NCBI GenBank assembly: GCA_036677375.1
Contig: JAVBWO010000015.1
Coordinates: 1 to 48,540 of the forward strand
Direction: 5' to 3'
Length of the DNA: 48,540 nt
Origin: JAVBWO01 sp036677375
Lineage (GTDB): Bacteria; Bacillota; Dehalobacteriia; UBA4068; UBA4997
The first letter of the stretch is position 1; each line of letters starts with the position of its first letter. This document shows, in pieces, positions 24,781 to 34,185 of this stretch. The notes under the pieces are model-generated. The model was not told where the DNA came from. It saw only the letters and a program-made list of their open reading frames with translations, and did no database searches. The translations under genes and the position numbers were made by a program.

Positions 24781-25038
24781 GATGGCCCGCTTACCAACCA
24801 ATTGCTGCACAAACTAATGCTTCGGATGAAGCCATTGCTTTGCCCTTAGGACTTTTTTTGCCCAGATCTCCGAGAACACACAGTTGTATACGGATTGCCC
24901 CCTTGCTAAGCTTTTCAATCAGATCAGTGAATGCTTTTGGCCTTTTGCTACTTACACCTGAGGAATCATAAAATTTTATCAATTCCTGTGCTTTATGTTA
25001 TAATGAAAATAAGCGGTTGAGATTCCAAGAATGCGGAG
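24781..25038. other. Gap before the pentapeptide gene, with promoter
   Basis: It contains a minus-strand 63-codon frame (24791-24982) of protein-like composition but without start signals or recognisable family. It also has a plus-strand promoter, TTATCA-17-TATAAT, at 24976-25004 for the next gene. Confidence 0.45.
24976..25004 (+). promoter_or_regulatory. Promoter of the pentapeptide-repeat gene
   Basis: Perfect TATAAT at 24999-25004, with TTATCA 17 bases upstream. Confidence 0.55.
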
Positions 25039-25962
25039 ATGAATCATGTGAAACAGCCATGCGAAAATCAGCGGGAACCAATGTTTTCTTCCAATCCCCA
25101 ACCTTCCCTTCCCTGTCCTGACAATCGCTACAGTGATCTGAGGGCTAACTGCGCAAACTGTTTCGGTTTATGCTGCGTGGCGCTGTATTTCTTTGCTGCG
25201 GACGGCTTTCCGGCGGATAAAGAAGCGGGCAAACCCTGTCCCAACCTGCGGGCCGACTATCGCTGCAAAGTGCACAACAGACTGCGGGAAAAAGGACTGA
25301 AAGGTTGTGCCGCTTATGATTGCTTAGGGGCGGGACAGAAAGTCTCTCAATTCACCTTCGGCGGACACGATTGGCGGCAGTCTCCGGCATCCGCCAAATC
25401 TATGTTCGAAGCCTTCCTGGTCATGCACCAGCTTCATGAGTTGCTCTGGTATCTGACGGAAGCCATGATTTTGCCACAAGCCTGTTCTATCCGTGATAAG
25501 CTCGGCACCATGCGAAAAGAAACGGAACGCCTTACGCTCCTTGATGCCGAATCTCTGATCCATTGCAACGTAGCATCCTATCGGCAGAAAGTAAACACCC
25601 TCCTCCTGCAAACCGGCAAACTGGTGCGCGCCAGCTTTTTCCCCGGGCACAGTAGTGCTTGTGGAAAACGAAAGACGCCGGGGCCGGGAGCCGACCTCTG
25701 CGGAACCGATTTGAGAAGGACCGATCTCAGAGGGGCAAATTTAAGAGGTGCTTTCCTGATTGCTGCCAACCTGCGGGGAACCGACCTAAGCGGAGCCGAT
25801 CTTATCGGCGCTGATCTTCGGGATGCCAATATCAGCGGAGCCAACCTTAGCAAAAGTATCTTTCTCACACAAAGCCAGATCAATGTGGCAAAGGGAGACG
25901 CCGGCACCAAGTTGCCGCCTTCACTCCTGCCTCCGTCGCACTGGCCTGCCACCAAAGCGTAA
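25039..25962 (+). CDS. Pentapeptide-repeat protein with Cys-rich N-terminal domain
   Basis: 307 residues in two parts. The N-terminal domain (about 26-110) is cysteine-rich: Cys38, 41, 45, 46, 67, 76, 90 and 95 suggest a bound metal or Fe-S cluster. A helical middle follows (about 118-200). Residues about 217-273 form some eleven pentapeptide repeats of the A(D/N)LxG type (CGTDLRRTDLRGANL, LSGADLIGADLRDANIS), which fold as a right-handed beta-helix. The role is unknown. The start is uncertain: ATG 25039 is almost touching the CGGAG site, whereas GTG 25048 is better spaced. Confidence 0.85.
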   Translation: MNHVKQPCENQREPMFSSNPQPSLPCPDNRYSDLRANCANCFGLCCVALYFFAADGFPADKEAGKPCPNLRADYRCKVHNRLREKGLKGCAAYDCLGAGQKVSQFTFGGHDWRQSPASAKSMFEAFLVMHQLHELLWYLTEAMILPQACSIRDKLGTMRKETERLTLLDAESLIHCNVASYRQKVNTLLLQTGKLVRASFFPGHSSACGKRKTPGPGADLCGTDLRRTDLRGANLRGAFLIAANLRGTDLSGADLIGADLRDANISGANLSKSIFLTQSQINVAKGDAGTKLPPSLLPPSHWPATKA

Positions 25963-26200
25963 TTAAGAGAATCACCTGTCACAATTCGCCGTCAACCGTA
26001 GCAATGTACGGCCGGCGGCTAAACATACGCTGTCAAAGGGCGTGCTTGTTTTCATTCTACAACCGGTTATTCGTTCTATACTGCTTCCGTAAAAGATAAA
26101 CAAATAGTAAGCCACACCGGTGCCAACGCCAGACCCCAATTTAGTATGTTTCAGTAAAATCCTCCGACGGTAGCCTCTTGCTTTTTCCTATCTTGTTTTA

Positions 26201-26232
26201 CTTTTGCACTTTTGCACTTTTGCACTTTTGCG
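26201..26232 (+). repeat. Four tandem 8-bp units CTTTTGCA
   Basis: Four consecutive copies; the fourth ends CTTTTGCG. Simple repeat in an intergenic region, likely to vary in copy number between strains. Confidence 0.85.
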
Positions 26233-26245
26233 TCATGTCATTGTT

Positions 26246-26279
26246 AGGTCAGGGAAGCGGTGATTCCCTGACCTTTTTA
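26246..26279 (+). terminator. Intrinsic terminator
   Basis: Stem AGGTCAGGGAA/TTCCCTGACCT with a 7-base loop, followed by TTTTTAT. It stands 280 bases after the pentapeptide gene. Confidence 0.8.
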
Positions 26280-26488
26280 TTTATATTCAAGTTTTGGCAA
26301 ATAAAGGAACCTTGAATTGAGACAGCAGCCGCATCAAAACTGCACAGACCAAAACAAAACGGCTCCGGTCGCCGCAAACAAAGTGCTTCAACCTGGTCTT
26401 TTTGCAATAATTCTTTAATTTTGATATACTATTATTGATATAACTAAAAAACAGAACCCTATTTTTGTGAAGAAAGGAGTTGAAAAAT

Positions 26489-27757
26489 ATGGCAAATAAG
26501 CTGGAAAAGAAGAAGGAAATCGAGGTTGGGATCGGCTTTGCTACAGGCCGCAAAAGTTTCCAAAAAGTGTTAAAAACCCATGTATATAGCTGGAAAGAAG
26601 GTGGGTTAACCGCAGAGGAGAGCGTTCGCTTAAACCTTTTTGTCGCCTATGATCTGAAATATTCCAACACCAGGGCCACCGATTATACCAATGTAGGCAA
26701 AGAAGTGATCGGTCTGGTAGACGATATTTACTTTATCGGCAGGACGTCGATTCAAAAAGAAATCGACTATTTAGTGGGGGAAAATATCATTGACAAAAAG
26801 GAAGCCAAGTTGTTTTTCGGAAGCGGCTACGCCGGTAAACGCAACGCAGTGCTTTATGGTGCCATGAAAAATCACATCGACTATCTGGTCTTCTTAGACG
26901 ATGACGAATACCCCATGGCGGTAACCAATACGCGCTCCACTGCCGTGTGGGGCGGCCAGCAGGTCTTGTTGACACACTTGAGACACATCAAACAAGCGGA
27001 CATTACCAACGGATACCATTGCGGCTACATCTCCCCCATTCCTTATTTGAAGTTCAATGAAACCTTGACTGAAACAGATTTTCGTTCTTTCATCGAAGCC
27101 ATCAGCAATGATATCGTGAATTGGGATACCATCCGCAATGCGATGGATAACGGCGGTGTCACTTATGCCGACACCAAGATATTAACCAGCGATACCGCCC
27201 AAGAAGTGCCCGAGGTCAATCATGCCAAATTTATTTCAGGTTCCAATTTATGCATCAATCTCACCAATCCAAGCCGCGTACAGCCCTTTTACAACCCGCC
27301 GGGGGCAAGGGGAGAAGACACTTTTTTAAGCACCTGCCTCCAAGAGCGTAAAGTATTGCGGGTGCCTTGCTACGCATTCCATGACGGCTTTTCTACTTAT
27401 CATCACCTCATGGACGGCGTACTGCCCATTCGGCTTCAATATATCCAAGCAAACTCAGATCAGGTCACTACACGCTTCTATCAGGCCTGTATCGGCTGGA
27501 TTCGGTACAAGCCCCTTTTGCTTTATATTACGCAAAGAGAAAATTATCAAGAAAAGATCGCCGAGATGAAAGAGAAATTGGATACCACGCTGCCGAAAAT
27601 TTGCGCTTATTTCGGACGGGAGGACTTCAAGAATATTGCAATGGAGCTTGAACGCTACCATAAAAATGTGGAAAAACATTACCGGCAATTTCAAGAAACG
27701 CAACAGGCCTGGACGAAGATTCAGCAATTTCTGACAGAACAGGACTCCAATGCTTGA
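26489..27757 (+). CDS. Glycosyltransferase-like protein (GT-A fold suspected)
   Basis: 422 residues, soluble. Features resemble a GT-A glycosyltransferase: GSGYAGKRNAVLYGAM followed by DYLVFLDDDEYP with Asp137-Asp139 as a possible metal-binding DxD, and HAKFISGSNLCINL and PPGARGEDTFLS further on, like an acceptor/catalytic ED motif. A coiled-coil-like C-terminal tail follows (about 345-420). The ATG at 26489 lies nine bases after GAAAGGAG; the TTG at 26480 touches that site and is unlikely. It stands alone, with no other glycan genes nearby, so the substrate is unknown. Confidence 0.6.
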   Translation: MANKLEKKKEIEVGIGFATGRKSFQKVLKTHVYSWKEGGLTAEESVRLNLFVAYDLKYSNTRATDYTNVGKEVIGLVDDIYFIGRTSIQKEIDYLVGENIIDKKEAKLFFGSGYAGKRNAVLYGAMKNHIDYLVFLDDDEYPMAVTNTRSTAVWGGQQVLLTHLRHIKQADITNGYHCGYISPIPYLKFNETLTETDFRSFIEAISNDIVNWDTIRNAMDNGGVTYADTKILTSDTAQEVPEVNHAKFISGSNLCINLTNPSRVQPFYNPPGARGEDTFLSTCLQERKVLRVPCYAFHDGFSTYHHLMDGVLPIRLQYIQANSDQVTTRFYQACIGWIRYKPLLLYITQRENYQEKIAEMKEKLDTTLPKICAYFGREDFKNIAMELERYHKNVEKHYRQFQETQQAWTKIQQFLTEQDSNA

Positions 27758-27988
27758 AATATTAGCAAAAGGAGCAGCTTTTTTACTGATTCCCTGTCTT
27801 ATGTCTTCTTTGACCGGATCAGATTTCTTTTTAGTTTAAAAAGGTTTTGATATGCTTTGATTCTCCGGTCAGTGCTTCTTTTCGGTCTCCCAATCACACA
27901 TCAGAACAATTTTTATCATGTCGCTTCGTATAATTTTTCCGCTTTAAGCAATACTATAAAAAGCGAATTTTAAAAAAGAGGTGGAAGC

Positions 27989-28216
27989 ATGGACGATATG
28001 AAAAATTATAGACCGGCTGATCTTGATGAAGAGGATATGCAGTCGGTACGGGAGATCGAACAGAAGCTGAAACAAAAGATCAATCGCGATATCGTTTTTG
28101 TAGGCTATGAGAAAAATGACTCCGGCTATGAAAATCACGCAAAGCATATCCAATCTCTCCCCGGGCAAGGAAAAGAAATGAACATTGATACCATCACGGA
28201 ATTTCAGGAACCGTAA
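27989..28216 (+). CDS. Small hypothetical protein (75 aa)
   Basis: Acidic, soluble, with a helical N-terminal half (DLDEEDMQSVREIEQKLKQK) and no membrane segment. AAGAGGTGG precedes the ATG and a strong terminator follows at 28280, which supports a real gene. Family not recognised. The 230 bases before it hold no other gene. Confidence 0.6.
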   Translation: MDDMKNYRPADLDEEDMQSVREIEQKLKQKINRDIVFVGYEKNDSGYENHAKHIQSLPGQGKEMNIDTITEFQEP

Positions 28217-28279
28217 GCCCATTATTTTAAAGAAGGGGTCTCCAGTATGGATCGCCCCGGCAAAATGGACATTGCAAGA

Positions 28280-28323
28280 AAAGGCCTCCTGTCGTAGGAT
28301 AGAAACTACGATAGGAGGCCTTT
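28280..28323 (+). terminator. Strong intrinsic terminator
   Basis: 18-bp stem, AAAGGCCTCCTGTCGTAG against CTACGATAGGAGGCCTTT (one G-T pair), with an 8-base loop. It ends the small gene before it; hppA converges from the other side. Confidence 0.85.
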
Positions 28324-28474
28324 CACACAGCCTGACACCGCTCGAAAAACGGCGGCAGGCTGCGTGATTTCATGATATTATTCTGCAACAGGCTCTTTTT
28401 ACCTGTGTCCGTTCGCCATGGGGCGGTCTATAGAGAGAATCCCTTCTCATTTGGTTCCTCTTATCCTTACAACA

Positions 28475-30577
28475 TTATAGCATTGCAATAGACACGATCA
28501 AAGCACCGAAAACAATAGAGACCATGGAAAGCAGCTTGATCAGAATATTGATGGAGGGACCGGACGTATCCTTGAAGGGATCGCCCACGGTATCCCCCAC
28601 CACTGCGGCATTATGGGCGGTGGAATGCTTGCCGCCAAGATTGCCGGCTTCAATATACTTTTTAGCATTATCCCAAGCGCCGCCGGCATTGGCCATCATG
28701 ACAGCCAGGATGAAGCCGGTCACGGTAGCTCCCGCCAGCATCCCCACCACTCCGTTCACGCCAAGGAAGAGCCCGGTGAGAATGGGCGCGGTAATGGCCA
28801 CCACGGTGGGAAGAATCATCTCTTTCTGCGCTGCCCGTGTACAGATATCCACACACCGGGCATAATCCGGCTCGGCTTTGCCTTCCATCAGGCCCGTGAT
28901 CTCCGCAAATTGTCTGCGCACTTCAATGACGATACTCTGTGCCGCGCGGCCCACAGCGTTCATGGTAAAGGAAGAGAACAGGAAGGGCAGCATGCCGCCA
29001 ATAAACAATCCCACCAGGACCGGCGGATTGGTGATGCTAATATTGAAAACATAATCTGGGTTGATGCGGTGAATCTCGTCGATATAAGCCGCAATGAGCG
29101 CTAGAGCCGTCAAAGCGGCGGAACCAATGGCGAAACCCTTGCCTGTAGCGGCGGTGGTATTGCCCAAGGAATCCAAAGCGTCCGTCCGTTCCCGCACCTC
29201 GGGAGCCATATGACACATTTCTGCAATGCCGCCGGCATTGTCAGCCACAGGGCCGTAAGCGTCAGTGGCGAGAGTAATGCCAAGGGTAGAGAGCATCCCC
29301 ACGGCGGAAAGGCCGATCCCGTAGATCCCCGCGTTAAAGCTTTCAGCGCCCCCTGCAATATAATAGCTGATGAGAACCGAGATACCTACAATCACCACCG
29401 GCGCTACGGTAGAAAGCATCCCCAGGGAAAGTCCGCCGATCATAATGGTGGCCGGTCCGGTGGTAGCGGTATTGGCCAGTTTTTGCGTAGGCCGGTAAGT
29501 GTCGGATGTAAAGTATTCGGTGAAGAAACCGATGAGTACGCCGGCTAAAAGACCCGAAATCACGGCGCCGTAGATGCCGATCTTATCCGGGCCAAGGATA
29601 AAATAGATCAGGGGAAAGGCTGCGACGGCAATGATTCCGGCGGCGACCCAGGTCCCCCGGCGCAAAGCTTTGAGCAATGCCTTCTGTTCGGCTTTTTCAC
29701 CGGATTTGACAAAGAAAGTACCGATAATGGATGCGATCATGCCGATGGCCGCCATGACCATGGGAATGGTGACGCCGGAAAAACCGTATCCGGCTGCCAC
29801 TGCCAAAGCCGAGGTGGAAACGATGGAGCCCACATAAGACTCATACAGGTCGGCGCCCATGCCGGCCACATCGCCCACATTGTCACCTACATTGTCCGCA
29901 ATAACGGCGGGATTGCGGGGATCATCCTCGGGAATACCGGATTCCACTTTTCCTACAAGATCGGCGCCCACATCGGCCGCCTTGGTATAAATGCCGCCGC
30001 CCACGCGGGCAAAGAGCGCCATGGAAGATGCGCCCATGCCGAAAGTGAGCATGGCGGAGGTGATCTTTTCGATCAAGACTGCGTTATCCACAATTACTTC
30101 AACCGTGGAATACCAGAATTTTAAGAAATAAAACCAAATGGAAAGGTCCAAAAGCCCCAGCCCAACCACGATAAAACCCATAACCGCGCCGGAGGAAAAG
30201 GCCACACGCAATCCGCTGTTCAAGCTCTTGGAGGCGGCGTTGGCCGTCCGCGCATTGGCGGAAGTGGCAATGCTCATGCCGATAAAACCCGACAAGCCGG
30301 AGAAAAAGCCGCCGGTGAGAAAGGCAAAGGGTACAAAGGGGGTCAGATAGCCAAGGAGGCTTAAAATCCCAAGGAGCACAAACATCACCACAAAAAAGAT
30401 AGATACCGTGGTATATTGACGTTTCAGATAAGCCTTAGCGCCCTTGCGAACGGCTGCGGATATCTTGGACATCTGTATGGACCCTTCCGAAAAGCCCAAG
30501 ACCTTGCGCGCAAGATAAAACGCGAAAAGCAAAGCAATCACGGCGCATATAGGCGCCAGAATGATCATATCCAACAC
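28475..30577 (-). CDS. hppA: Membrane-bound ion-pumping pyrophosphatase (K+-dependent type)
   Basis: Hydrolyses pyrophosphate in the cytoplasm and pumps H+ or Na+ outwards. The 700-residue protein has about 16 membrane helices and the family signatures DVGADLVGKVE (202-212) and DNVGDNVGDVAG (228-239), which bind Mg-PPi. GNTTAATGKG (472-481) has Ala where K+-independent enzymes have Lys, so this is the K+-dependent type. Whether Na+ or H+ is pumped cannot be read safely. The start is taken as GTG at 30577, with AAGGAAG upstream; an ATG nine bases later is possible. It stands alone. A PPi-linked phosphofructokinase elsewhere in the window fits the same PPi economy. Confidence 0.96.
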   Translation of the reverse strand: MLDMIILAPICAVIALLFAFYLARKVLGFSEGSIQMSKISAAVRKGAKAYLKRQYTTVSIFFVVMFVLLGILSLLGYLTPFVPFAFLTGGFFSGLSGFIGMSIATSANARTANAASKSLNSGLRVAFSSGAVMGFIVVGLGLLDLSIWFYFLKFWYSTVEVIVDNAVLIEKITSAMLTFGMGASSMALFARVGGGIYTKAADVGADLVGKVESGIPEDDPRNPAVIADNVGDNVGDVAGMGADLYESYVGSIVSTSALAVAAGYGFSGVTIPMVMAAIGMIASIIGTFFVKSGEKAEQKALLKALRRGTWVAAGIIAVAAFPLIYFILGPDKIGIYGAVISGLLAGVLIGFFTEYFTSDTYRPTQKLANTATTGPATIMIGGLSLGMLSTVAPVVIVGISVLISYYIAGGAESFNAGIYGIGLSAVGMLSTLGITLATDAYGPVADNAGGIAEMCHMAPEVRERTDALDSLGNTTAATGKGFAIGSAALTALALIAAYIDEIHRINPDYVFNISITNPPVLVGLFIGGMLPFLFSSFTMNAVGRAAQSIVIEVRRQFAEITGLMEGKAEPDYARCVDICTRAAQKEMILPTVVAITAPILTGLFLGVNGVVGMLAGATVTGFILAVMMANAGGAWDNAKKYIEAGNLGGKHSTAHNAAVVGDTVGDPFKDTSGPSINILIKLLSMVSIVFGALIVSIAML

Positions 30578-31575
30578 AATCTCTTCCTTTCACTATTTCA
30601 TTTTTATTATTCTTTATTGTTTATACTCCTTTATTGTTTTTACGACTTCGTCCATTCCATTCATCTTCTCATTATGTTTTGCATTGCCCGACGCCGGTTG
30701 ATTGCCGCCACTGTGCAATCATTTACAATGATATGCCGATAGTCATAAAAAGTTGCAGTTTTTCTATATGTGTACCTTTGAGAAATTGCTAATTGCATTC
30801 GCAAGTTGCACATATATTCGGTGTCAAAACAGATGTTCTGCCACATCTGCGTGGTATTTATCATCATACTTAAAATAATTCCAATTCATCTTATCCCTTT
30901 GATCTTATCCCTAACAATTGATGCAGGTGAACCTGAGCTTAACTCTCGGGCGGTACCCATTATTAGCACGCCTGCTTCCACAGTGATACGGTCAAAGAAC
31001 GTCCAAGGACAATGCAATTGAACTTCAAATCCACGTCATGCCGCGCCATATGCCTGCCTTCAATATTAATCGTTTGACCCTGGAGTAATATGGCTGTCTC
31101 AAAGTTATAAAGAAAAGATCACCTGGCAGAACTTGTTTTTATTTTTGCACAACACCCCACTTTACGGCCTGATCGGCATACGCACCCATCTTTTAAATTG
31201 TACACTATGATTACAGTTTTTGTAAAATAAAGAATACTCCGCGGAATCTGTTCAAAGAAAACTTTATTTATCGCTGCCGCTATCCGGGCGCCGCTTTTTG
31301 CCGTTTCACCACAGATCCTTACGAATCTTACAAAACGGGCATCCCACCTTTGCCACTTTCCAGTACACTCCTATCTTTTCTTTTAATCAAGTTACGCCGC
31401 CGCTAAACGCGCACAGCCATAACCGCCCATCAAACGGCTGGCCCTTATTGGGCAGGCTCCGCCTGTTCAACAGAGTGAATTCACAATCTAAAAAGAGGGC
31501 AAAAAAATTTTATATTATTTTTTAACATTGAGGACCGGCGTCTAAGAAACAACAAGACACAGTCAAATCACGCCA
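30578..31575. other. 998-bp region without a convincing gene
   Basis: Between the divergently ending nitrilase gene and hppA. It contains the hppA upstream region (30578-30660) and AT-rich DNA. A minus-strand stretch at about 30890-31000 reads TVEAGVLIMGTAREL and SSGSPASIVRDKIKG before a stop. That looks like the end of a decayed gene but has no beginning. A 75-codon plus-strand frame at 31298 has no ribosome binding site and I consider it noise. No RNA element recognised. Confidence 0.5.
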
Positions 31576-32376
31576 TCAAAGCAGGCTGTCGTCGATCTCG
31601 TCCAAAATGCGGCGGCGGGCTTCAATGCCTGGAATCCTGCTTCTGGCATCCTCGATCAAAGCAAAATCCAGATCGGCGGTATAAGCACCTTCCTCACCGC
31701 AGCCACGGGCCAGAATATCGCCCCAGGGCGATACGATGAGGGAACCGCCGTCATATTTGCCGCTTTCGTCCCGTCCGGTGCGGTTGGCGGCCAAAACAAA
31801 AACCTGATTTTCCACGGCCCGCGCCTGCACTAAAACCAACCAGTTTTCCAGCCTGGCCAAAGGCCATTGCGCAGGCAGCACTAAAAATCTGGCGCCCCGC
31901 AAGACCAGGTTGCGGGCCAGCTCAGGGAAACGCAGATCATAGCAGATCATCATACCCGCTTTACCCCAGGGGGTCTCTATCAAAGCCCAGTCATTGCCGG
32001 CTGCAAAATACTTCTCCTCTTCCAAACCATAAGGAAAGAGATGGATCTTACGGTATTTGGCCACGATATCGCCTTGGGCATTGATTACCACCATGGTATT
32101 GTAGTAATTCCCTTCTTTTTTCTCCGCAATGGTACCGCCGAAGATAAAAAGACGATGTTTCTTGGCCAGCTTCTGTAATAGGCGCACGCTACTGCCCCGC
32201 ATGTTCTGAGCCAGCTCCGGCAAACCTGTCAGTTGGTAGCCGCAATTCCAAAGTTCCGGCAGCACGACCATTGCCGCACCGTTTGCCACAGCCTTCTCAA
32301 TATATTCCTCCGCCAAGGCTTCGTTAATGGCTACCTCGCCCGGCTTGATGTCAAATTGAATGACGCTTGCTCTCAT
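31576..32376 (-). CDS. Carbon-nitrogen hydrolase (nitrilase superfamily, omega-amidase-like)
   Basis: Amidase of the nitrilase fold, 266 residues. The catalytic triad is Glu41 (VVLPELWNCGY), Lys110 (YRKIHLFPYG) and Cys145 (MMICYDLRFPE). The motifs and length are closest to the Nit2/YafV omega-amidases that hydrolyse alpha-keto acid amides such as 2-oxoglutaramate, although the exact substrate is an inference. It is the last gene of a minus-strand run beginning with trkA. It starts at ATG with GGAG upstream, 58 bases after the HAD gene. Confidence 0.9.
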   Translation of the reverse strand: MRASVIQFDIKPGEVAINEALAEEYIEKAVANGAAMVVLPELWNCGYQLTGLPELAQNMRGSSVRLLQKLAKKHRLFIFGGTIAEKKEGNYYNTMVVINAQGDIVAKYRKIHLFPYGLEEEKYFAAGNDWALIETPWGKAGMMICYDLRFPELARNLVLRGARFLVLPAQWPLARLENWLVLVQARAVENQVFVLAANRTGRDESGKYDGGSLIVSPWGDILARGCGEEGAYTADLDFALIEDARSRIPGIEARRRILDEIDDSLL

Positions 32377-32434
32377 GTTCTCCTCCGTAATTCATGGTCT
32401 TTCCGATATCAGGCGCCGCCTTATGAGCCACCCC

Positions 32435-33130
32435 TTAGTATCCCCGAATGATCTCCAGGCAATGCGGCAGGGATTCCACCTTGGGAAAAGGAGCCACCGG
32501 CTCCCCTTCCTCGAAATCCCAGTGATCGCTGATCTTGACATAAATACAATTCAATCCGGCGGCATAGGCGGTATTCATATCCCACAGGATACTGTTCCCC
32601 ACCGACCAGCTACCGGCAGGATCCAAAGCATATTCCTGAATCAGCCGGCGGAAGCTCTCTTCCGTCTTCTGCCATACCACATGGATACCGCTGAAAAAGT
32701 CCGCCAGACCGCTGTCATAAATACGCTGCCGCTGGCCGGTCTCGTCTCCCTTGGTCAATAAGATCAACGGAAAATCTCTTTCTAAAGCGGTGAGAAGCTC
32801 CACCGCTCCCGGGATGGGCTGCGGCTTTTGGCGAAAGACCCACCAGCCCATATCCTCCATTGCCCAGGCCAGTTCCTCCTCTACCGCCACACCGAAGCGC
32901 CCGCAGTAATATTCGTAAGTTTGCCGCAAGGCTTGGGGAAAGCATTCCCGGGCATAGCCGCCCCTGGCTTTGACATTGGCAATGTCAAACTGGTTTAAGA
33001 CCTGTTGCAGCTCCGGTTCGTAAAGGTTATGCTCACGCATAGCCTTTTCAAAATTGGTTTTGGCTACGTTAAATACGGTATTATTATAAACCAGTGTATC
33101 ATCAAAATCAAAAATGATGCCTTTTGTCAT
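32435..33130 (-). CDS. HAD-superfamily hydrolase (phosphatase-like)
   Basis: 231 residues. Motif I is DFDDT (8-12, nucleophile Asp8), motif II LLTKGDE (about 138-144) and motif III/IV VGNSILWDMNTAYAAG (about 178-193), with a helical cap between motifs I and II (subfamily IA). It probably dephosphorylates a small metabolite; the substrate is unknown. It starts three bases after the stop of the DnaC-like gene. Confidence 0.88.
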   Translation of the reverse strand: MTKGIIFDFDDTLVYNNTVFNVAKTNFEKAMREHNLYEPELQQVLNQFDIANVKARGGYARECFPQALRQTYEYYCGRFGVAVEEELAWAMEDMGWWVFRQKPQPIPGAVELLTALERDFPLILLTKGDETGQRQRIYDSGLADFFSGIHVVWQKTEESFRRLIQEYALDPAGSWSVGNSILWDMNTAYAAGLNCIYVKISDHWDFEEGEPVAPFPKVESLPHCLEIIRGY

Positions 33131-33133
33131 ACA

Positions 33134-33925
33134 TTATCCCTCAAAATTTTTAACCAACCGGATATCCTGTTCTACCTCCAGTCTGCAAACCGTACAGGCT
33201 TCCACCAAACGGGAGGTGGTCCGCTGGCCCACTACTTCCTCCAGCTGATTCAAGGTTAGGTTGGAGGTAACAATGACAGGCAATTGCTGATTGATGCGGT
33301 AGTTCACAAGAGAAAACAGTTTATCCTGTGTCCATTGGCTGAAATTATGCGCGCCCAGATCATCCAAAACCAGTACCGCCGCAGTTTTGGCCCGCCGGAT
33401 CATGGCGGCCTCACTGCCCTCGCCTAATGTGCCGTAACTTGCCCGAATCTCATCCAAAAAATCCGGTACCACCAAAAAAAGTACGTCAATACAGCGTTCG
33501 ATCAATTCATTGGCGCAGGCTGCGGCTAAGTGAGTCTTGCCGCTGCCTACCGGCCCGGTGAAAAAAAGACCTTTCATCCGTCTTTTCCCTTCCACCATGG
33601 CGGCGACAAAACGCATGCCCTGTTCGCGGCTTTCAGCCGCCAGCCTTTCAAAACTGGCGCCGCCCGCCGTCTTACGATAGCCGGGATAATAGCGCAGATC
33701 AAAGTTGGCAAAAGTCTTCTCCAACAAAAGCGGCGCCAGATGGGATCTGGCAATGCGCCGTTTGCGCATTTGCTGCAAAAAGCAGACGCAGGGCACTGCT
33801 TCCCCCCGCTCATTGGGGACAATGCCGGAACCGCCGCAATAAGGGCAGAGACCGTCCGCATTGGTCTCCGCCGTCTCATCAGGCACAAGATTCAAATGAA
33901 TAAGCGCATCGATGGAATTCATCAT
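33134..33925 (-). CDS. DnaC/DnaI-like helicase-loader ATPase
   Basis: Loads the replicative helicase during replication initiation. From the chosen start it has 263 residues. A Cys pair region (CPYC at 27-30 and CVC at 46-48) probably binds zinc. The AAA+ domain follows, with Walker A GPVGSGKT (124-131) and Walker B VLVLDDLGA, and later sensor/arginine-finger segments (IVTSNLTLNQL, GQRTTSRLVE). The start at 33925 has AGAGGGA about ten bases upstream; the longer frame to 33988 has no site. Pairing with the DnaD-like gene upstream supports a primosome role over a transposon IstB. Confidence 0.88.
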   Translation of the reverse strand: MMNSIDALIHLNLVPDETAETNADGLCPYCGGSGIVPNERGEAVPCVCFLQQMRKRRIARSHLAPLLLEKTFANFDLRYYPGYRKTAGGASFERLAAESREQGMRFVAAMVEGKRRMKGLFFTGPVGSGKTHLAAACANELIERCIDVLFLVVPDFLDEIRASYGTLGEGSEAAMIRRAKTAAVLVLDDLGAHNFSQWTQDKLFSLVNYRINQQLPVIVTSNLTLNQLEEVVGQRTTSRLVEACTVCRLEVEQDIRLVKNFEG

Positions 33926-34185
33926 AACTGTCTGCTCCCTCTTTTGGATAACCGAAAATCTTATAATATAACAGCCAAAACCGATCATAGCAGACCAGAT
34001 CAGTGGTGACCGTGCAATCGTATTCTTGCCTTACCCGGATAACAGGAGGCCCGGCGTACAACGCTTCTTTCTTTTGACCGGAAAATGTCTAGCAAATCAA
34101 GCGGTTCGCCAAACGGCCTCCCCCGCCCTTCGGGGGCAAGGACTCCCGGTTCAATGGCTTACCTTACCCGGAAAAACCCGCCGGG
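33926..34185. other. Gap between dnaD-like and dnaC-like genes, with hairpin
   Basis: A GC-rich hairpin CCCCCG/CGGGGG lies at 34120-34136, and the phrase CTTACC(T)TACCCGGA occurs near 34029 and 34158. There is no T-tract in either direction. It may be an attenuator or processing site within the operon. No gene. Confidence 0.4.

Larger units (their letters stand above)
25963..26488. other. 526-bp gap: short tandem repeat and terminator
   Basis: No gene. It holds four tandem CTTTTGCA units (26201-26232, the last ending in G), a strong terminator (26246-26279) and an AT-rich upstream region of the next gene with a TATACTATTATTG-like stretch near 26424. The first 240 bases show nothing I can name. 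Confidence 0.6.

Noticed and set aside
24791..24982. 63-codon minus-strand frame
   Set aside because: Its start overlaps the promoter of the pentapeptide gene, it has no ribosome binding site, and no family is recognised.
26201..26232. CRISPR-like array
   Set aside because: 8-bp units directly abutting, with no spacers; it is a simple tandem repeat.
31298..31525. 75-codon plus-strand frame
   Set aside because: Composition typical of translated intergenic DNA; no ribosome binding site.
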